Below are positions 26,499-35,541 of a DNA stretch of 64,000 nt, in pieces (the stretch's first letter is position 1; each line of letters begins with the position of its first letter). The DNA is from Amarobacter sp035326025 (lineage in GTDB: Bacteria > Chloroflexota > Dehalococcoidia > Tepidiformales > Tepidiformaceae): contig DAOKYT010000005.1 in the NCBI GenBank assembly GCA_035326025.1, positions 1 through 64,000 on the forward strand, written 5' to 3'. A program made the position numbers and the translations under genes. Below the pieces are notes generated by a model that was not told where the DNA came from, searched no databases, and saw nothing but the letters and a program-made list of their open reading frames with translations.

Positions 26499-28559
26499 TC
26501 AGGCAAGCTGTGCCGCAAGTTCCTCGGCGGTGCTGGCCGGCACCCGGCAGGTCATGTTCTCGCACACGTAGGCCAGGGGCTGGCCCGCCGGCGCCCGGCC
26601 TTCAAAAATCGGCAGCCCCTCGCCATCCGAGCTCGGCGCGATCACGGTCCAGGGCAAGAAGCTCCGCGCGATGGCCTGCTCGAGCGGACGCCGTTCCAGG
26701 GCGCCGCCGACGATCGCAATTTCGCGATGCGGCGAAAGCGCAAACTCCATCGCCTGCAGGATCGTGCCAAACCCGGTGGCCGCCTGGAGCAGATGGTCAG
26801 CCACGTTCGACACCACCTCGTCAACCACGTGTTCCCAGGCGGCGGGACCGTAGTACCGGCCCATCCACAGCGCGAACAACGCGGCCGCCCCATTTCCGGA
26901 GGGGGTTGCCGCATCAAAGAACGGCTTCTGCCTGACGATGAGCGGCTCGCCATCAACCGCGGTCTCGTAGAACCCGCCCCGCTCTGCGTCGCGGAATCGC
27001 TTGAGGATGTGGTCAAGGAGGTCGCGGGCCCACTCCAGGTGGTCGAGCTCGCCGGTCAGCTTGTACAGCTCCACCAGGCCCAGGCCCAGGTAGGCGTAGT
27101 CCTCCAGCATCCCCTCCACCTTCGCGATTCCACCCTTCCACGTGTGCAGCAGCCGGCCGTCGCGCCAGCAGGATTCGCGCAGGAAGGCGGCGAGGCGTAC
27201 CGCCGCCAGCCCGTACTCAGGCTCGTCAAGGACCCGCGCCGCCTCGGCCAACGCCGCGAGCGCCAGGCCGTTCCACGACGTGAGGACCTTGTCATCGAGG
27301 CCCGGCCGGACGCGCTGCTCGCGCGCCTGGAGCAACCGCGCCTGGATCCCGTCCATGCGGTCGAGAAGCTGCTCCTCACCCAAACCAAAGCGCGAAAGCA
27401 GGTTCGCCACGTCCGGTCTGGCGCTCAGGACGTTCCGCCCGGTCAGTTCCGGGTGGTGCGGGTCATGGAAGTTCCCCTCTGGCGTGAGGCCGTACCACCC
27501 AACGGCGAGGTCAGTGTCGTCGCCCAGCACCTCGCGCACCTGGTCGATCGTCCAGACGTAGTATTTTCCCTCGATGCCCTCGCTGTCGGCGTCGAGGGCC
27601 GCGTGGAAGCCGCCCGCCGGGTCCTGCATCTCGCGGAGGAGGAAGTCGAGCGTCTCCCGCGCGATGCGGGCAAGTCCCTCGTCCCGGGTCAACTGGTAGG
27701 CGTGGAGGTAGAGCCGGGCGAGCTGGGCATTGTCGTAGAGCATCTTTTCGAAGTGCGGGACCAGCCACCGCTCGTCGACACTGTAGCGCGCGAAGCCGCC
27801 GCCGAGCTGGTCGTATATGCCCCCGGTGGCCATGGCCCGGAGTGTGTGCAGCACCATCTCCAGGGCGGCCTGGCCAGTCTCGGTCGACCGCCCATCGCGG
27901 TAATGGACCGCGAGGAGGAACTCAAGGTTCGAAGGGCTCGGGAACTTCGGTGCCGTGCCAATTCCACCCCAGGTCGTGTCGTAGTGTTCCGCCATCCGCT
28001 CCACGGCCGCGTTCGTGGTCTCGTGAGAGATCGGCGCCCCCGGCCCCGCCACGCGCGCCGCGGCCTGCCGCAGATGGCCGGCCAGGCCCTGGGCCGATTC
28101 CAGGACTTGCTCCCGTTCCTGGGTCCACTTTTCGTGCAGGAACTGGAGCACGCGAGGAAACCCCGGGCGGCCGTGGCTATCCTCGGGCGGGAAGTACGTC
28201 CCCGCATGGAACGGCTGGCCGTCGGGAGTCATGAACACGGTCATCGGCCACCCGCCCGAGCCGGTGACCGCCTGCACGGCGGTCATATACACGCTATCGA
28301 CATCCGGCCGCTCCTCCCGGTCGACCTTGATGTTCACGAAATAGCGGTTCATCAGGTCCGCCGTTGCCGGGTCCTCGAACGATTCGTGCGCCATCACGTG
28401 GCACCAGTGGCACGAGCTATACCCAATGGAGAGCAGGATCGGCTTGTCCTCGGCGCGCGCCTTCGCAAACGCCTCGTCTCCCCACGGGTACCAGTCGACC
28501 GGGTTCCCGGCATGCTGCAGCAGGTAGGGGCTCGTTTCGTGGGCGAGTCGATTTGGCAT
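26499..28559 (-). CDS. DUF255 thioredoxin-fold/glycosidase-like protein (YyaL/SSP411 family)
   Basis: A 686-residue cytosolic protein. Residues 1-170 are the conserved DUF255 thioredoxin-like domain: NRLAHETSPYLLQHAGNPVDWYPWG, then SIGYSSCHWCHVMAHESFED with a CxxC (CHWC), then VKVDREERPDVD-like sequence and GGWPMTVFMTPDG. The remainder is an alpha/alpha toroid resembling six-hairpin glycosidases (HFEKMLYDNAQLARLY, GKYYVWTIDQV, TSWNGLALAALAEAARV). Members occur from bacteria to mammals; the biochemical role is unsettled. The start is the ATG at 28559. No operon partner is adjacent. Confidence 0.93.
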   Translation of the reverse strand: MPNRLAHETSPYLLQHAGNPVDWYPWGDEAFAKARAEDKPILLSIGYSSCHWCHVMAHESFEDPATADLMNRYFVNIKVDREERPDVDSVYMTAVQAVTGSGGWPMTVFMTPDGQPFHAGTYFPPEDSHGRPGFPRVLQFLHEKWTQEREQVLESAQGLAGHLRQAAARVAGPGAPISHETTNAAVERMAEHYDTTWGGIGTAPKFPSPSNLEFLLAVHYRDGRSTETGQAALEMVLHTLRAMATGGIYDQLGGGFARYSVDERWLVPHFEKMLYDNAQLARLYLHAYQLTRDEGLARIARETLDFLLREMQDPAGGFHAALDADSEGIEGKYYVWTIDQVREVLGDDTDLAVGWYGLTPEGNFHDPHHPELTGRNVLSARPDVANLLSRFGLGEEQLLDRMDGIQARLLQAREQRVRPGLDDKVLTSWNGLALAALAEAARVLDEPEYGLAAVRLAAFLRESCWRDGRLLHTWKGGIAKVEGMLEDYAYLGLGLVELYKLTGELDHLEWARDLLDHILKRFRDAERGGFYETAVDGEPLIVRQKPFFDAATPSGNGAAALFALWMGRYYGPAAWEHVVDEVVSNVADHLLQAATGFGTILQAMEFALSPHREIAIVGGALERRPLEQAIARSFLPWTVIAPSSDGEGLPIFEGRAPAGQPLAYVCENMTCRVPASTAEELAAQLA

Positions 28560-28770
28560 GGGATCGAGCGTACAACATCGCCACGGCGGAGATTGCGCGG
28601 CGAACATGCATCCTTCCACCGTGGCCGGCCACGGACAGGGCAGCCGATCGCCGACCGCTTCGACCGCGGCGCCGCATCCTTCCCGGCACGTTCGCCACGC
28701 CGGTCATCCTGCCTCAGCCCGGGATCGATCGGCGTGCGTGATGTCGTGAGCGCCCTCGGCGGTGCCCCGG

Positions 28771-28776
28771 TATAGT
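28771..28776 (+). promoter_or_regulatory. -10 box of the LLM oxidoreductase gene
   Basis: TATAGT in the context CCCGGTATAGTCCC lies 39 bp before the ATG at 28816. There is no good -35. Confidence 0.45.
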
Positions 28777-28815
28777 CCCTCCAGCACATCCACCGCACCA
28801 CGGAGGCGAAACGTC

Positions 28816-29721
28816 ATGCAGATGCCCGCGGTTGCCCTCGCCGCCGCGCCGGGACGGCGCAAGTGGACCATCGAAACTGCCCGGCGGATCGAGAAGGCCG
28901 GCTTCCAGGGGATCTTTTGCGCCAGTTTCGGCGATGGCATGGGGCTCTGCCTTTCCATCGCCCACGCCACCAACGAAATCAAGTTCGGCACGTCGATTAT
29001 GCCCATCTACTACCGTGTGCCGTTCGACCTTGCGCAATCGGCCGCCTACATCCACGAAGTGAGCGACGGCCGCTTCTACCTGGGCATCGGCGTGAGCCAC
29101 GCGCCCGCCAACGAGCGCCTGGGTGTGCGGACCGGCAAGCCGCTGAGCGACATTCGGAGTTATGTCGAGAACATGCGGGCCGCCTCGCAACAGGTCGGCC
29201 CGCTGCCGCCCATCGTGCTTGCCACGCTGCGCAAGAAGATGGTCCAGCTCTCGGCCGAAATCGCGGAGGGCGCCGTCTGGGCCAACGCCTCACGCTCACA
29301 TGTCCCGGACTCGCTGTCGCTCATCCCCGCCGAGAAGCGGAACGGCGACTTCTTCATCGGCAATATGATACCTACCTGCATCGACGACAACGATCCGGCC
29401 GCCGCCGCGAACGTGATGAAGCGGGCGCTCACGGGATACGTGATGCTGCCGAACTACCGCAATTACTGGAAGGAAGCGGGCTACACCGCGGAGATGGAGG
29501 CCATCGAGGCCGCCCTCGCCCGCGGCGACCGCGACGCCCTGCCCGGGCTGATGACCGAGCGCTGGCTCTCCGATGCGACGCTCCACGGCACGAGGAAGCA
29601 GGTCCTCGAGGGCCTTGAGGCCTGGTTCGCCGCGGGGGTGAAGACGCCGATCCTCGTGCCCTCGTCCACGAGTGGAGGGCAGGTGAAGGCGTTCGAGGAG
29701 CTCTTCGCGGCCTTCGCCTGA
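28816..29721 (+). CDS. LLM-class F420/FMN-dependent oxidoreductase
   Basis: A 301-residue luciferase-like monooxygenase-fold protein. Family features are WTIETARRIEKAGFQGIF, the strand-loop TNEIKFGTSIMPIYYR, ERLGVRTGKPLSDIRSYVENM and the closing GVKTPILVPSSTSGG. Many members with this layout use coenzyme F420; this cannot be settled by eye, and FMN is possible. It catalyses hydride transfer or monooxygenation on an unknown substrate. The phosphatase gene follows 37 bp downstream on the same strand. Confidence 0.85.
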   Translation: MQMPAVALAAAPGRRKWTIETARRIEKAGFQGIFCASFGDGMGLCLSIAHATNEIKFGTSIMPIYYRVPFDLAQSAAYIHEVSDGRFYLGIGVSHAPANERLGVRTGKPLSDIRSYVENMRAASQQVGPLPPIVLATLRKKMVQLSAEIAEGAVWANASRSHVPDSLSLIPAEKRNGDFFIGNMIPTCIDDNDPAAAANVMKRALTGYVMLPNYRNYWKEAGYTAEMEAIEAALARGDRDALPGLMTERWLSDATLHGTRKQVLEGLEAWFAAGVKTPILVPSSTSGGQVKAFEELFAAFA

Positions 29722-29758
29722 GCGTGCCCCCGGGGGCGGCGGCGGGCACAATGGAGCC

Positions 29759-30526
29759 ATGCTCGCCGAGGAACTCCGCGTCGCCGTCGAAGCGGCCCGC
29801 ACCGCCGGTGACGAGGTCGCACGCCTCCGCCGCGAGGGCGTGCGCTACGGCCGCAAGGAAGGCTGGGAGCTCGTCTCCGAGGCCGACATCCGGGCCGCGG
29901 AGATCCTCCACGAACAGCTCACTCGGGCCTTCCCATCCGATGGGTGGCTGAGCGAGGAACATACCGATACTGGCCACCGCCTCGATCGCGACCGGGTCTG
30001 GATCGTCGACCCCATCGACGGGACGCGCGAGTACCTGCAGGGCATCCCCGAGTACGCCATCTCCATCGGCCTGGCTATCGAGGGGCGCCCCGCCCTCGGC
30101 GTCGTCCTCAACCCGGCCAGCGGTGAACTCTTCGCCGCCGACTGCCTGGCCTCGGCCGAGCGCCCACCCACCCAACCCACGGGCTCGCCGTTCGATGTGC
30201 TCGTGGGCCGCGGCGAGCAGACACACGACGAGCTGCCGCCGCTTCCGCCCGGGGCAAAGCCACGCGGCGTGGGCAGCGTGGCGTATCGCCTGGCGCTCCT
30301 TTCGCGCGGTGAGGGCAATGCCGTCGTCACCGGCTACGGCCGCGCCGAATGGGACGTGGCTGCTGGCGCCGCACTCTGCGTGGCCGCGGGGTTGCGCGTG
30401 ACCGGCGTCCTGGGAGACCCGCTGGTGTTCAACCAGCCCGAGCCACACGTTCGCGGGCTTCTCGCGGCGGAACCCGGGCTCCACGGGCGACTCGGGGCGT
30501 TTCTGCGGCAGTTCCGCCGGGACTGA
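29759..30526 (+). CDS. CysQ/inositol-monophosphatase-family phosphatase
   Basis: A 255-residue magnesium-dependent phosphatase. The metal site is visible as SEEH (near residue 65), WIVDPIDGTREY (near residue 80) and the late GRAEWDVAAGAALCVAAGLRV. The three-residue spacing and the GTREY variant favour CysQ-like 3'(2'),5'-bisphosphate nucleotidases, which remove adenosine 3',5'-bisphosphate from sulfate assimilation, over inositol monophosphatase, but I cannot exclude the latter. It ends tail to tail with tilS. Confidence 0.85.
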   Translation: MLAEELRVAVEAARTAGDEVARLRREGVRYGRKEGWELVSEADIRAAEILHEQLTRAFPSDGWLSEEHTDTGHRLDRDRVWIVDPIDGTREYLQGIPEYAISIGLAIEGRPALGVVLNPASGELFAADCLASAERPPTQPTGSPFDVLVGRGEQTHDELPPLPPGAKPRGVGSVAYRLALLSRGEGNAVVTGYGRAEWDVAAGAALCVAAGLRVTGVLGDPLVFNQPEPHVRGLLAAEPGLHGRLGAFLRQFRRD

Positions 30527-30552
30527 ACCGAGCTCCTGCTGACAGGCGCCCG

Positions 30553-31872
30553 TCAGGGCCGGGGAATGGCAACCAGGCGGACCCAGAGACCGGGCTCACC
30601 CTCCGCATCGGCCGGGAAGACTCGCGTCGCCGTGAAGAGCCCCAGCACTCGCGCCGAGTCGGCCAGCGCCACGATGCCGGGGCGCTCCCACGTCGGGACC
30701 TTCTCGTTGACGAGCAGGTCCGAGACCTTCCGCGTCATTCCGTGCCACCTGATGCGGTCACCCGGCTGCGGCGGCCGGGCCCGCAGCGCTCCCCGCGCCG
30801 CTCCTTCGCCCAATGGAAGCACCGGGCTCGCCGGTGCCGGGTCGACGGGACTCGTCAGGACATCCACACGCCACGGTCCCGCGCGCGTGCTCCCCGGGAC
30901 GTTGAGAATCGCCGCGGGGAAGGCTTCCACGGGCTCGAGGCGCGGTCCCAGGCGCACCTGGCCGCATGACACCTCAACCATGGTGTCGCCAAAGGCGACC
31001 CAACCCGAGCCCTTACGGAGTACCGCGCGGAGGTTCTCGATGCGTGTGCGGTTGGTCTCCGGCTGCAGGTGATAGAACGCCGCCTCGCGTTCGACCACAA
31101 GGGTCAGCGCTTCCGGCGGGAGATCGCGGAACGGCCCGAGCGCGAAGATCGCGCCGATGGGGCCCCGTTCGCGCGGCTGCACTTCGAAGGATCGCTTCTC
31201 GACCAACTCGAATGCCTCGCGCGCGCTCGACGCGAGCCCGCGCAGCGCATCATCGACCGATGGATTGAGGGAGCGCAGCGTCCTGAGCACCTCTCCTCGC
31301 ACCCGGCTCCGGGTGAATGCAGGATCGGCGTTGGCGGGATCGCGCGCCGGCGTCATGCCGAACTCCGCGCAAATGGCTTCGGTTTCCTTGCGGGTGGCCA
31401 CCAGCAGGGGCCGCGCCAGCCGGCGTTCGCTCGCACCGGGGACGCTCGCGACCGGGAGCATCCCGCGGATGCCACGAACGCCCGACCCACGGACAATGCG
31501 CATCAGGACCGTTTCCGCCTGGTCGTCCGCGGTGTGGCCCGTGACAACACAGTCCGCGCGCTCCTTTTCAGCCACGAACGCCATGAACTGGTAGCGCATC
31601 ATGCGCGCCGTCTCTTCGATGCCTCGCCGCTGCCTGGCGGCCACGCCCGCGACATCCCCCTCCCCGGTCACGCACTCAACACCGAGCTCCTTGCAGAGCG
31701 CCCGGACGGCGTCCATCTCCGCCACCGACTCCGGCCGCAGCTTGTGGTCGAAGTGAACGGCCTCGACCTCGAACCCGAATCGTTCGCGCAGACCAAGCAT
31801 CACCAGCAGCGTGGCGATAGAGTCGGCGCCACCAGAAACGGCCACGAGCACCTTCGAGACGCGCCGGAACAT
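30553..31872 (-). CDS. tilS: tRNA(Ile)-lysidine synthase
   Basis: A PP-loop ATPase that modifies the wobble C of tRNA-Ile(CAU) to lysidine, allowing AUA decoding. The P-loop is VAVSGGADSIATLL near the N-terminus, followed by AVHFDHKLRPES, RQRRGIEETARMMRYQF, TGHTADDQAETVLMRIVRGSG and a C-terminal TilS domain with DLLVNEKVPTWERP. From the ATG at 31872 it has 439 residues, but the usual N-terminal helix (FDRVCRKVIALATRER) lies just upstream of that ATG with no standard start in frame, so the real start may be a rare codon between 31872 and the ftsB stop. It is last in an ftsB-tilS pair. Confidence 0.94.
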   Translation of the reverse strand: MFRRVSKVLVAVSGGADSIATLLVMLGLRERFGFEVEAVHFDHKLRPESVAEMDAVRALCKELGVECVTGEGDVAGVAARQRRGIEETARMMRYQFMAFVAEKERADCVVTGHTADDQAETVLMRIVRGSGVRGIRGMLPVASVPGASERRLARPLLVATRKETEAICAEFGMTPARDPANADPAFTRSRVRGEVLRTLRSLNPSVDDALRGLASSAREAFELVEKRSFEVQPRERGPIGAIFALGPFRDLPPEALTLVVEREAAFYHLQPETNRTRIENLRAVLRKGSGWVAFGDTMVEVSCGQVRLGPRLEPVEAFPAAILNVPGSTRAGPWRVDVLTSPVDPAPASPVLPLGEGAARGALRARPPQPGDRIRWHGMTRKVSDLLVNEKVPTWERPGIVALADSARVLGLFTATRVFPADAEGEPGLWVRLVAIPRP

Positions 31873-31927
31873 CCGCTCACGGGTTGCGAGCGCGATGACC
31901 TTCCGGCAGACACGGTCGAAGGTTGGC

Positions 31928-32269
31928 CTAGCGGGGGAAGAGCCGCTCCCACCAGGATCCGGTGGGGTTCCCGTCGTCCCGGACAGGGGGGCTGGTGACC
32001 ACAAAGGGGACTTCTCCCTCACGGATATAGCCGAGCTGGCGGCGCGCCTGCTGTTCGACGTAGGCATCCGAGCCGACGTAGTCCCGGACCGCCTCCAGGT
32101 ACGCCTTCTTGTCCTCCAGCTCCTGCAACCGGCGCTCGGCGGCGGCCCGGTCGTCGGACAGCTGCTGGTTGCGGATCCAGCCGGTGGCCGCTGTATAGGC
32201 GAAATACCCGGCGACTGCCAGGCACGCGAAGACGATGAGGCGGGTGCGGGTACCCTGAAGCGCTCCCAT
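31928..32269 (-). CDS. Septum formation initiator (FtsB/DivIC family)
   Basis: A 113-residue bitopic membrane protein: short cytoplasmic N-terminus, one membrane helix (about 10-30), then a coiled coil (SDDRAAAERRLQELEDKKAYLEAV) and a C-terminal YVEQQARRQLGYIREGE motif that is the family hallmark. It is expected to join FtsL and FtsQ/DivIB in the divisome. It lies nine bases after a histidine phosphatase gene and 55 bases before tilS; divIC-tilS neighbourhood is common in bacteria. Confidence 0.9.
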   Translation of the reverse strand: MGALQGTRTRLIVFACLAVAGYFAYTAATGWIRNQQLSDDRAAAERRLQELEDKKAYLEAVRDYVGSDAYVEQQARRQLGYIREGEVPFVVTSPPVRDDGNPTGSWWERLFPR

Positions 32270-32278
32270 ACGCTGTCG

Positions 32279-32917
32279 TCACACGCTACGCGCCGCCGGG
32301 ACAAGATTCAAGGCATCCAGATGACAGACATCGTTAAGGCGCCGGACCGAGACGCGGCCGGTTCGGACGCTCACCTCGCTGATCGAGGCCAGGTCGACCT
32401 GGAACGCGCGGAAGTTCTCGAGCGGCACATCCAGCAGGGTGCAGAGCAGCACCTTGATGACGAAATTGTGTGACACGACAACGACGTCGCCGCCGCCGGG
32501 GTCGCGGAGCTCGGCGGCCAGGGTCGCCAGCCGCCCGGCCACATCGCGCAGGCTCTCACCGCCGGGCAGCGCCGTGCCGGCCGCATCTGGGCCCGTCCAG
32601 CGGCGGATGAACTCGGGGAAGCGCGTGCGCATGTGTGCGAAGTCCAGCCCTTCCGTCTCGCCGACGTCCATTTCGGTAAGCTCCTCCCGCGCCTCCACGG
32701 GAATACCAACCACCCGCGCAACCGCTTCGGCCACCCGGAGCGCCCGCGCCAGCGGGCTGGAGTAGATTCGCGCGACCGGTACCCCCGAGAAGGCCCCTCC
32801 GACCGCCTCAGCCTGCCGCTCGCCCAGCCCGGTCAGGGGGATATCCGAGCGGCCCAGTCCCTTGCCGTCGCGGTTGAAGGCGGTCTCGCCGTGCCGGACC
32901 AGGTAGATGGCGCTCAT
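32279..32917 (-). CDS. Histidine phosphatase (phosphoglycerate-mutase-like)
   Basis: A 212-residue branch-1 histidine phosphatase. The catalytic phosphohistidine motif is LVRHGETAFNRDGKG at residue 6 onward, with SPLARALRVAEAVA, the acid in ELTEMDVGETEGL and the second histidine in VVVVSHNFVIKVLL. Relatives act as phosphoglycerate mutases, alpha-ribazole phosphatases (CobC) or broad phosphatases; with B12-dependent mutase genes nearby CobC is conceivable, but the sequence does not settle it. Its ATG overlaps the GNAT stop codon by four bases. Confidence 0.88.
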   Translation of the reverse strand: MSAIYLVRHGETAFNRDGKGLGRSDIPLTGLGERQAEAVGGAFSGVPVARIYSSPLARALRVAEAVARVVGIPVEAREELTEMDVGETEGLDFAHMRTRFPEFIRRWTGPDAAGTALPGGESLRDVAGRLATLAAELRDPGGGDVVVVSHNFVIKVLLCTLLDVPLENFRAFQVDLASISEVSVRTGRVSVRRLNDVCHLDALNLVPAARSV

Positions 32918-33435
32918 GCGTCCTGCTCGGGTGCGCTCAGCGGAGCCCACAGCCGGGAGATGAATGGCGAAAAGCCGATGGACCGCCAGAACGCCGCGGC
33001 CCCGGTATCCGCGGCCACCACCGTCATCTCGAAGTGCGAAAGCCCGTCTGTGTTCCTGGCCCAGCGCGCGACTGCCTCGAACAGGGCACGCCCCACCCCC
33101 CGCCGCCGGAATTGCTCCGAGACATAGAGGTACCCGATGGTTGCGTGGCGTTCGGGGAGGCGATCCGGCGGGTTGGCCTCCACGCCGCCACTGATGAACC
33201 CCGCGAGTCGGCCGTTGATCTCCGCGACAAACGCTGCGGACTGGCGGCGTGGGAGCGTCTCCTCGAGCTGCGCGAGAAACTCCGGCTGCGATACGGGGGC
33301 TGGCACGATGCGCCGGTCGACCATTGCGTTATGTTCGCGAGCCTTCTGCCACATCCCGAACAGGGCCGGGCCATCGCGGGGCGTGGCCGGTCGGACGCTC
33401 ACGCCGCCTACTGGTACTGGCCGAACCGCCGCCAT
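32914..33435 (-). CDS. GNAT family N-acetyltransferase
   Basis: A 173-residue acetyltransferase starting at the ATG at 33435, which overlaps the end of the upstream TIGR03936 gene by 28 bases. The acetyl-CoA binding motif is YLYVSEQFRRRGVGRALFEAVARWA, and the C-terminal strand AAAFWRSIGFSPF is typical. The residues before it (SAAFVAEINGRLAGFISGGV) form the central sheet. Substrate unknown; the tight operon with the phosphatase suggests co-expression rather than a specific pathway. Confidence 0.87.
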   Translation of the reverse strand: MAAVRPVPVGGVSVRPATPRDGPALFGMWQKAREHNAMVDRRIVPAPVSQPEFLAQLEETLPRRQSAAFVAEINGRLAGFISGGVEANPPDRLPERHATIGYLYVSEQFRRRGVGRALFEAVARWARNTDGLSHFEMTVVAADTGAAAFWRSIGFSPFISRLWAPLSAPEQDA

Positions 33436-34097
33436 AGCTCCCTCGCCTTCGATCGTTCGTCGAGGACGATACCATCCCGCGTAATCGGCCCGCACTCGCG
33501 GTCCGGGAACAGCGCCGCCGCCAGTGCCTCGGGGCGCGCGGTCAGCGATTGGTCGGCCTGCATGCGCATGGAGAGCACGACGCCGCCATCGGCCGGCCTG
33601 AACCGCACCCAGGCCGTCGCCGCGCGCAGGTCGTACTCGCGCACGCGCTCTCCGCGCTCTTCGCGCCACGGCATCGCGGTCTGCCGGGCGAAATCGTCGA
33701 TAGCGCGCTGTGCCTCCGCGGGCGAGAGGCCCGGCATCACCATGCTGTAGTCGGCCCAGAGCATCGCTGCCTGGGGCGGGGGTGCGCTCAGCGCCACCTC
33801 CTCGACGGCCACCACGGCGAGATCCCCTGTCGCCTCCTCCCGGAGGCGCCCCGCGAACTCATCCACCGGGACGGCCTCATCGAGCGTGACGTCCATCACC
33901 TCCCGTTCGGCGGTGAAGCCCAACGGCAGCGGAGCCGCGAAGGCCAGCTTTGGGTGCGGCGTGAACCCCTGTGAGTACGACAGCGGCAGCCCGGCCCGCC
34001 GGATCGCGCGCTCCCAGAAGCGGAGCACGTCGAGGTGCGAGATGTAGCGGACACGGTCTCCCTTGCGGAACCAGACACGGATGCGTTGGGCCGTCAT
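33408..34097 (-). CDS. TIGR03936/DUF2344 radical-SAM-linked protein
   Basis: A 229-residue protein of the family normally fused to or encoded next to a B12-binding radical SAM protein (TIGR03960). Diagnostic sequence is the N-terminal FRKGDRVRYISHLDVLRFWERAIRRAGLPLSYSQGFTPHPKLAF region (positions about 10-50), followed by LPLGFTAEREVMDV. Here no radical SAM gene is adjacent; the flanking genes are meaB and a GNAT. Proposed roles for the family involve RNA modification, unproven. The stand-alone state is unusual. Confidence 0.88.
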   Translation of the reverse strand: MTAQRIRVWFRKGDRVRYISHLDVLRFWERAIRRAGLPLSYSQGFTPHPKLAFAAPLPLGFTAEREVMDVTLDEAVPVDEFAGRLREEATGDLAVVAVEEVALSAPPPQAAMLWADYSMVMPGLSPAEAQRAIDDFARQTAMPWREERGERVREYDLRAATAWVRFRPADGGVVLSMRMQADQSLTARPEALAAALFPDRECGPITRDGIVLDERSKARELWRRFGQYQ

Positions 34098-34137
34098 TCG
34101 GGCGATCGTACCACGCGGCGGCGCGCCTTCCCGCCGC

Positions 34138-35073
34138 TCAGATCAGCACCGAGGCGGCGAGGTTCTCGGCCGCGCTGTGCGGGTCCAGCTCGCGGGCGGC
34201 CACACGCTTCACCAGTGCCTCGAGTTCCTCGTCCGGGGTGGCGGCACGGATCCGCTCCAACACGATCTGGCGGGTGATCGAAAGCACCTGGTGCCGGGCG
34301 TCTTCCTCGCGGTGCTTCGCCAGCTGACCCGACTCCGAGAGGTACCGGTAATGCTCCGCGATCGCGTCCGCCAGCGCCTCGAGACCCTCGCCCTTCGTTG
34401 CCGTGGTCTTCAGGATGGGGGGCCGCCTCGACCCGGCCGGCGAAAGCGCGAGGAGTGCCTGCAGCTGGCTCACCAGGATGTCGGCACCCGGGTGGTCCGC
34501 CTTGTTGACTACCAGGATGTCGGCGATTTCGATGATCCCGGCCTTGAGCGCCTGGATGTCGTCGCCCGTGCCCGGGTTGTTCACCAGGATGGTGGTCATC
34601 GCGGTCCCCGCGATTTCCACCTCGTCCTGGCCCGCCCCGATGGTCTCGATGAGGACGCAGTCGAAGCCGAATGCGTCCATCACCGCCACCACGTCGGCGA
34701 TGGAAGGGGCAAGTCCGCCGAGGGCGCCCCGGCCCGCCATGCTCCGCACGTACACACCCGGGTCGAGCGCGAGATCCTGCATGCGGATGCGGTCGCCAAG
34801 GATGGCACCCCTGGTGAACGGGCTCGATGGGTCGACGGCGACGATACCGACGGTCATTCCTCGCCTCCGGTATTCGGCCGCAAGCGCGCCCGTGAGGGTG
34901 CTCTTGCCCGAACCGGCGCTGCCGGTGATGCCGATGATGTGCGTCTTGCCAGAGTGCGGGAACAGGGCGCGGACGTAGTCGCGCCCCTCGGGCGTACCGT
35001 TTTCGACGCGGCTGATGATCCGGGCGAGCGCGCGGCGGTCGCCGGAGAGGAACCGCTGGACCAGGTCGTCCAC
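34138..35073 (-). CDS. meaB: Methylmalonyl-CoA mutase-associated GTPase MeaB
   Basis: A 311-residue G3E GTPase that loads and protects adenosylcobalamin in methylmalonyl-CoA mutase. The start is GTG at 35073, two bases after the stop of the B12-binding subunit. The P-loop is GITGSAGSGKST (about residue 51), with VDPSSPFTRGAILGDRIRM, the Walker B-type region VLIETIGAGQDEVEI and VVNKADHPGAD for guanine recognition. The C-terminal region (RELDPHSAAENL) is the dimerisation arm. Position at the end of the mutase operon supports the assignment. Confidence 0.97.
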   Translation of the reverse strand: MDDLVQRFLSGDRRALARIISRVENGTPEGRDYVRALFPHSGKTHIIGITGSAGSGKSTLTGALAAEYRRRGMTVGIVAVDPSSPFTRGAILGDRIRMQDLALDPGVYVRSMAGRGALGGLAPSIADVVAVMDAFGFDCVLIETIGAGQDEVEIAGTAMTTILVNNPGTGDDIQALKAGIIEIADILVVNKADHPGADILVSQLQALLALSPAGSRRPPILKTTATKGEGLEALADAIAEHYRYLSESGQLAKHREEDARHQVLSITRQIVLERIRAATPDEELEALVKRVAARELDPHSAAENLAASVLI

Positions 35074-35075
35074 GG

Positions 35076-35486
35076 TTACTTCTTCACGTTGTCGTAGACG
35101 AACTTCACGATGTCCTGGGTATTCGTCCCCGGCCGGAAAATCGCCCGGAAGCCAAGCTTGGTGAGCGCCTCGGTGTCCTCTTCCGGGATGATCCCCCCGC
35201 AAAACAGCAGGACATCATCGACCCCGCGTTTCTTGAGCTCTTCGACCACCCGCGGGAAGAGCTCGAGGTGCGCGCCCGAAAGAATGCTGAGGCCGACGAC
35301 GTCGACATCTTCCTGGAGCGCCGCCTCGGCAATCATCTCCGGGGTCTGGCGGATGCCGGTGTAAATCACCTCGCACCCGCCGTCGCGCAGGGCGCGGGCG
35401 ACCACCTTCGCTCCGCGGTCGTGGCCGTCCAGGCCGGGCTTCGCGATCAAGACGCGGATCTGCGCCGTCGTGGTGGTTGTGCTCAT
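35076..35486 (-). CDS. mcmA2: Methylmalonyl-CoA mutase, B12-binding subunit
   Basis: A 136-residue cobalamin-binding domain as a separate polypeptide. The cobalt-ligating histidine is in KPGLDGHDRGAKVVARAL (DxHxxG motif), followed by GLSILSGAHLELFPRV and a GG motif in LLFCGGIIPEEDTEAL. Together with the 551-residue catalytic subunit at 37318-38973 it forms the split form of the mutase seen in archaea and several bacteria. The ATG at 35486 is preferred over a GTG two codons upstream. Confidence 0.96.
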   Translation of the reverse strand: MSTTTTTAQIRVLIAKPGLDGHDRGAKVVARALRDGGCEVIYTGIRQTPEMIAEAALQEDVDVVGLSILSGAHLELFPRVVEELKKRGVDDVLLFCGGIIPEEDTEALTKLGFRAIFRPGTNTQDIVKFVYDNVKK

Positions 35487-35541
35487 ACTCACTCTCCCCG
35501 GGGTTCGTCCGTTCTGTAGTGCCTAGGTTACCGTCCGCGCG

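Noticed and set aside
26488..26505. T-loop-like GGTTCGAATC that could be a tRNA end
   Set aside because: No acceptor or anticodon stem pairs around it.
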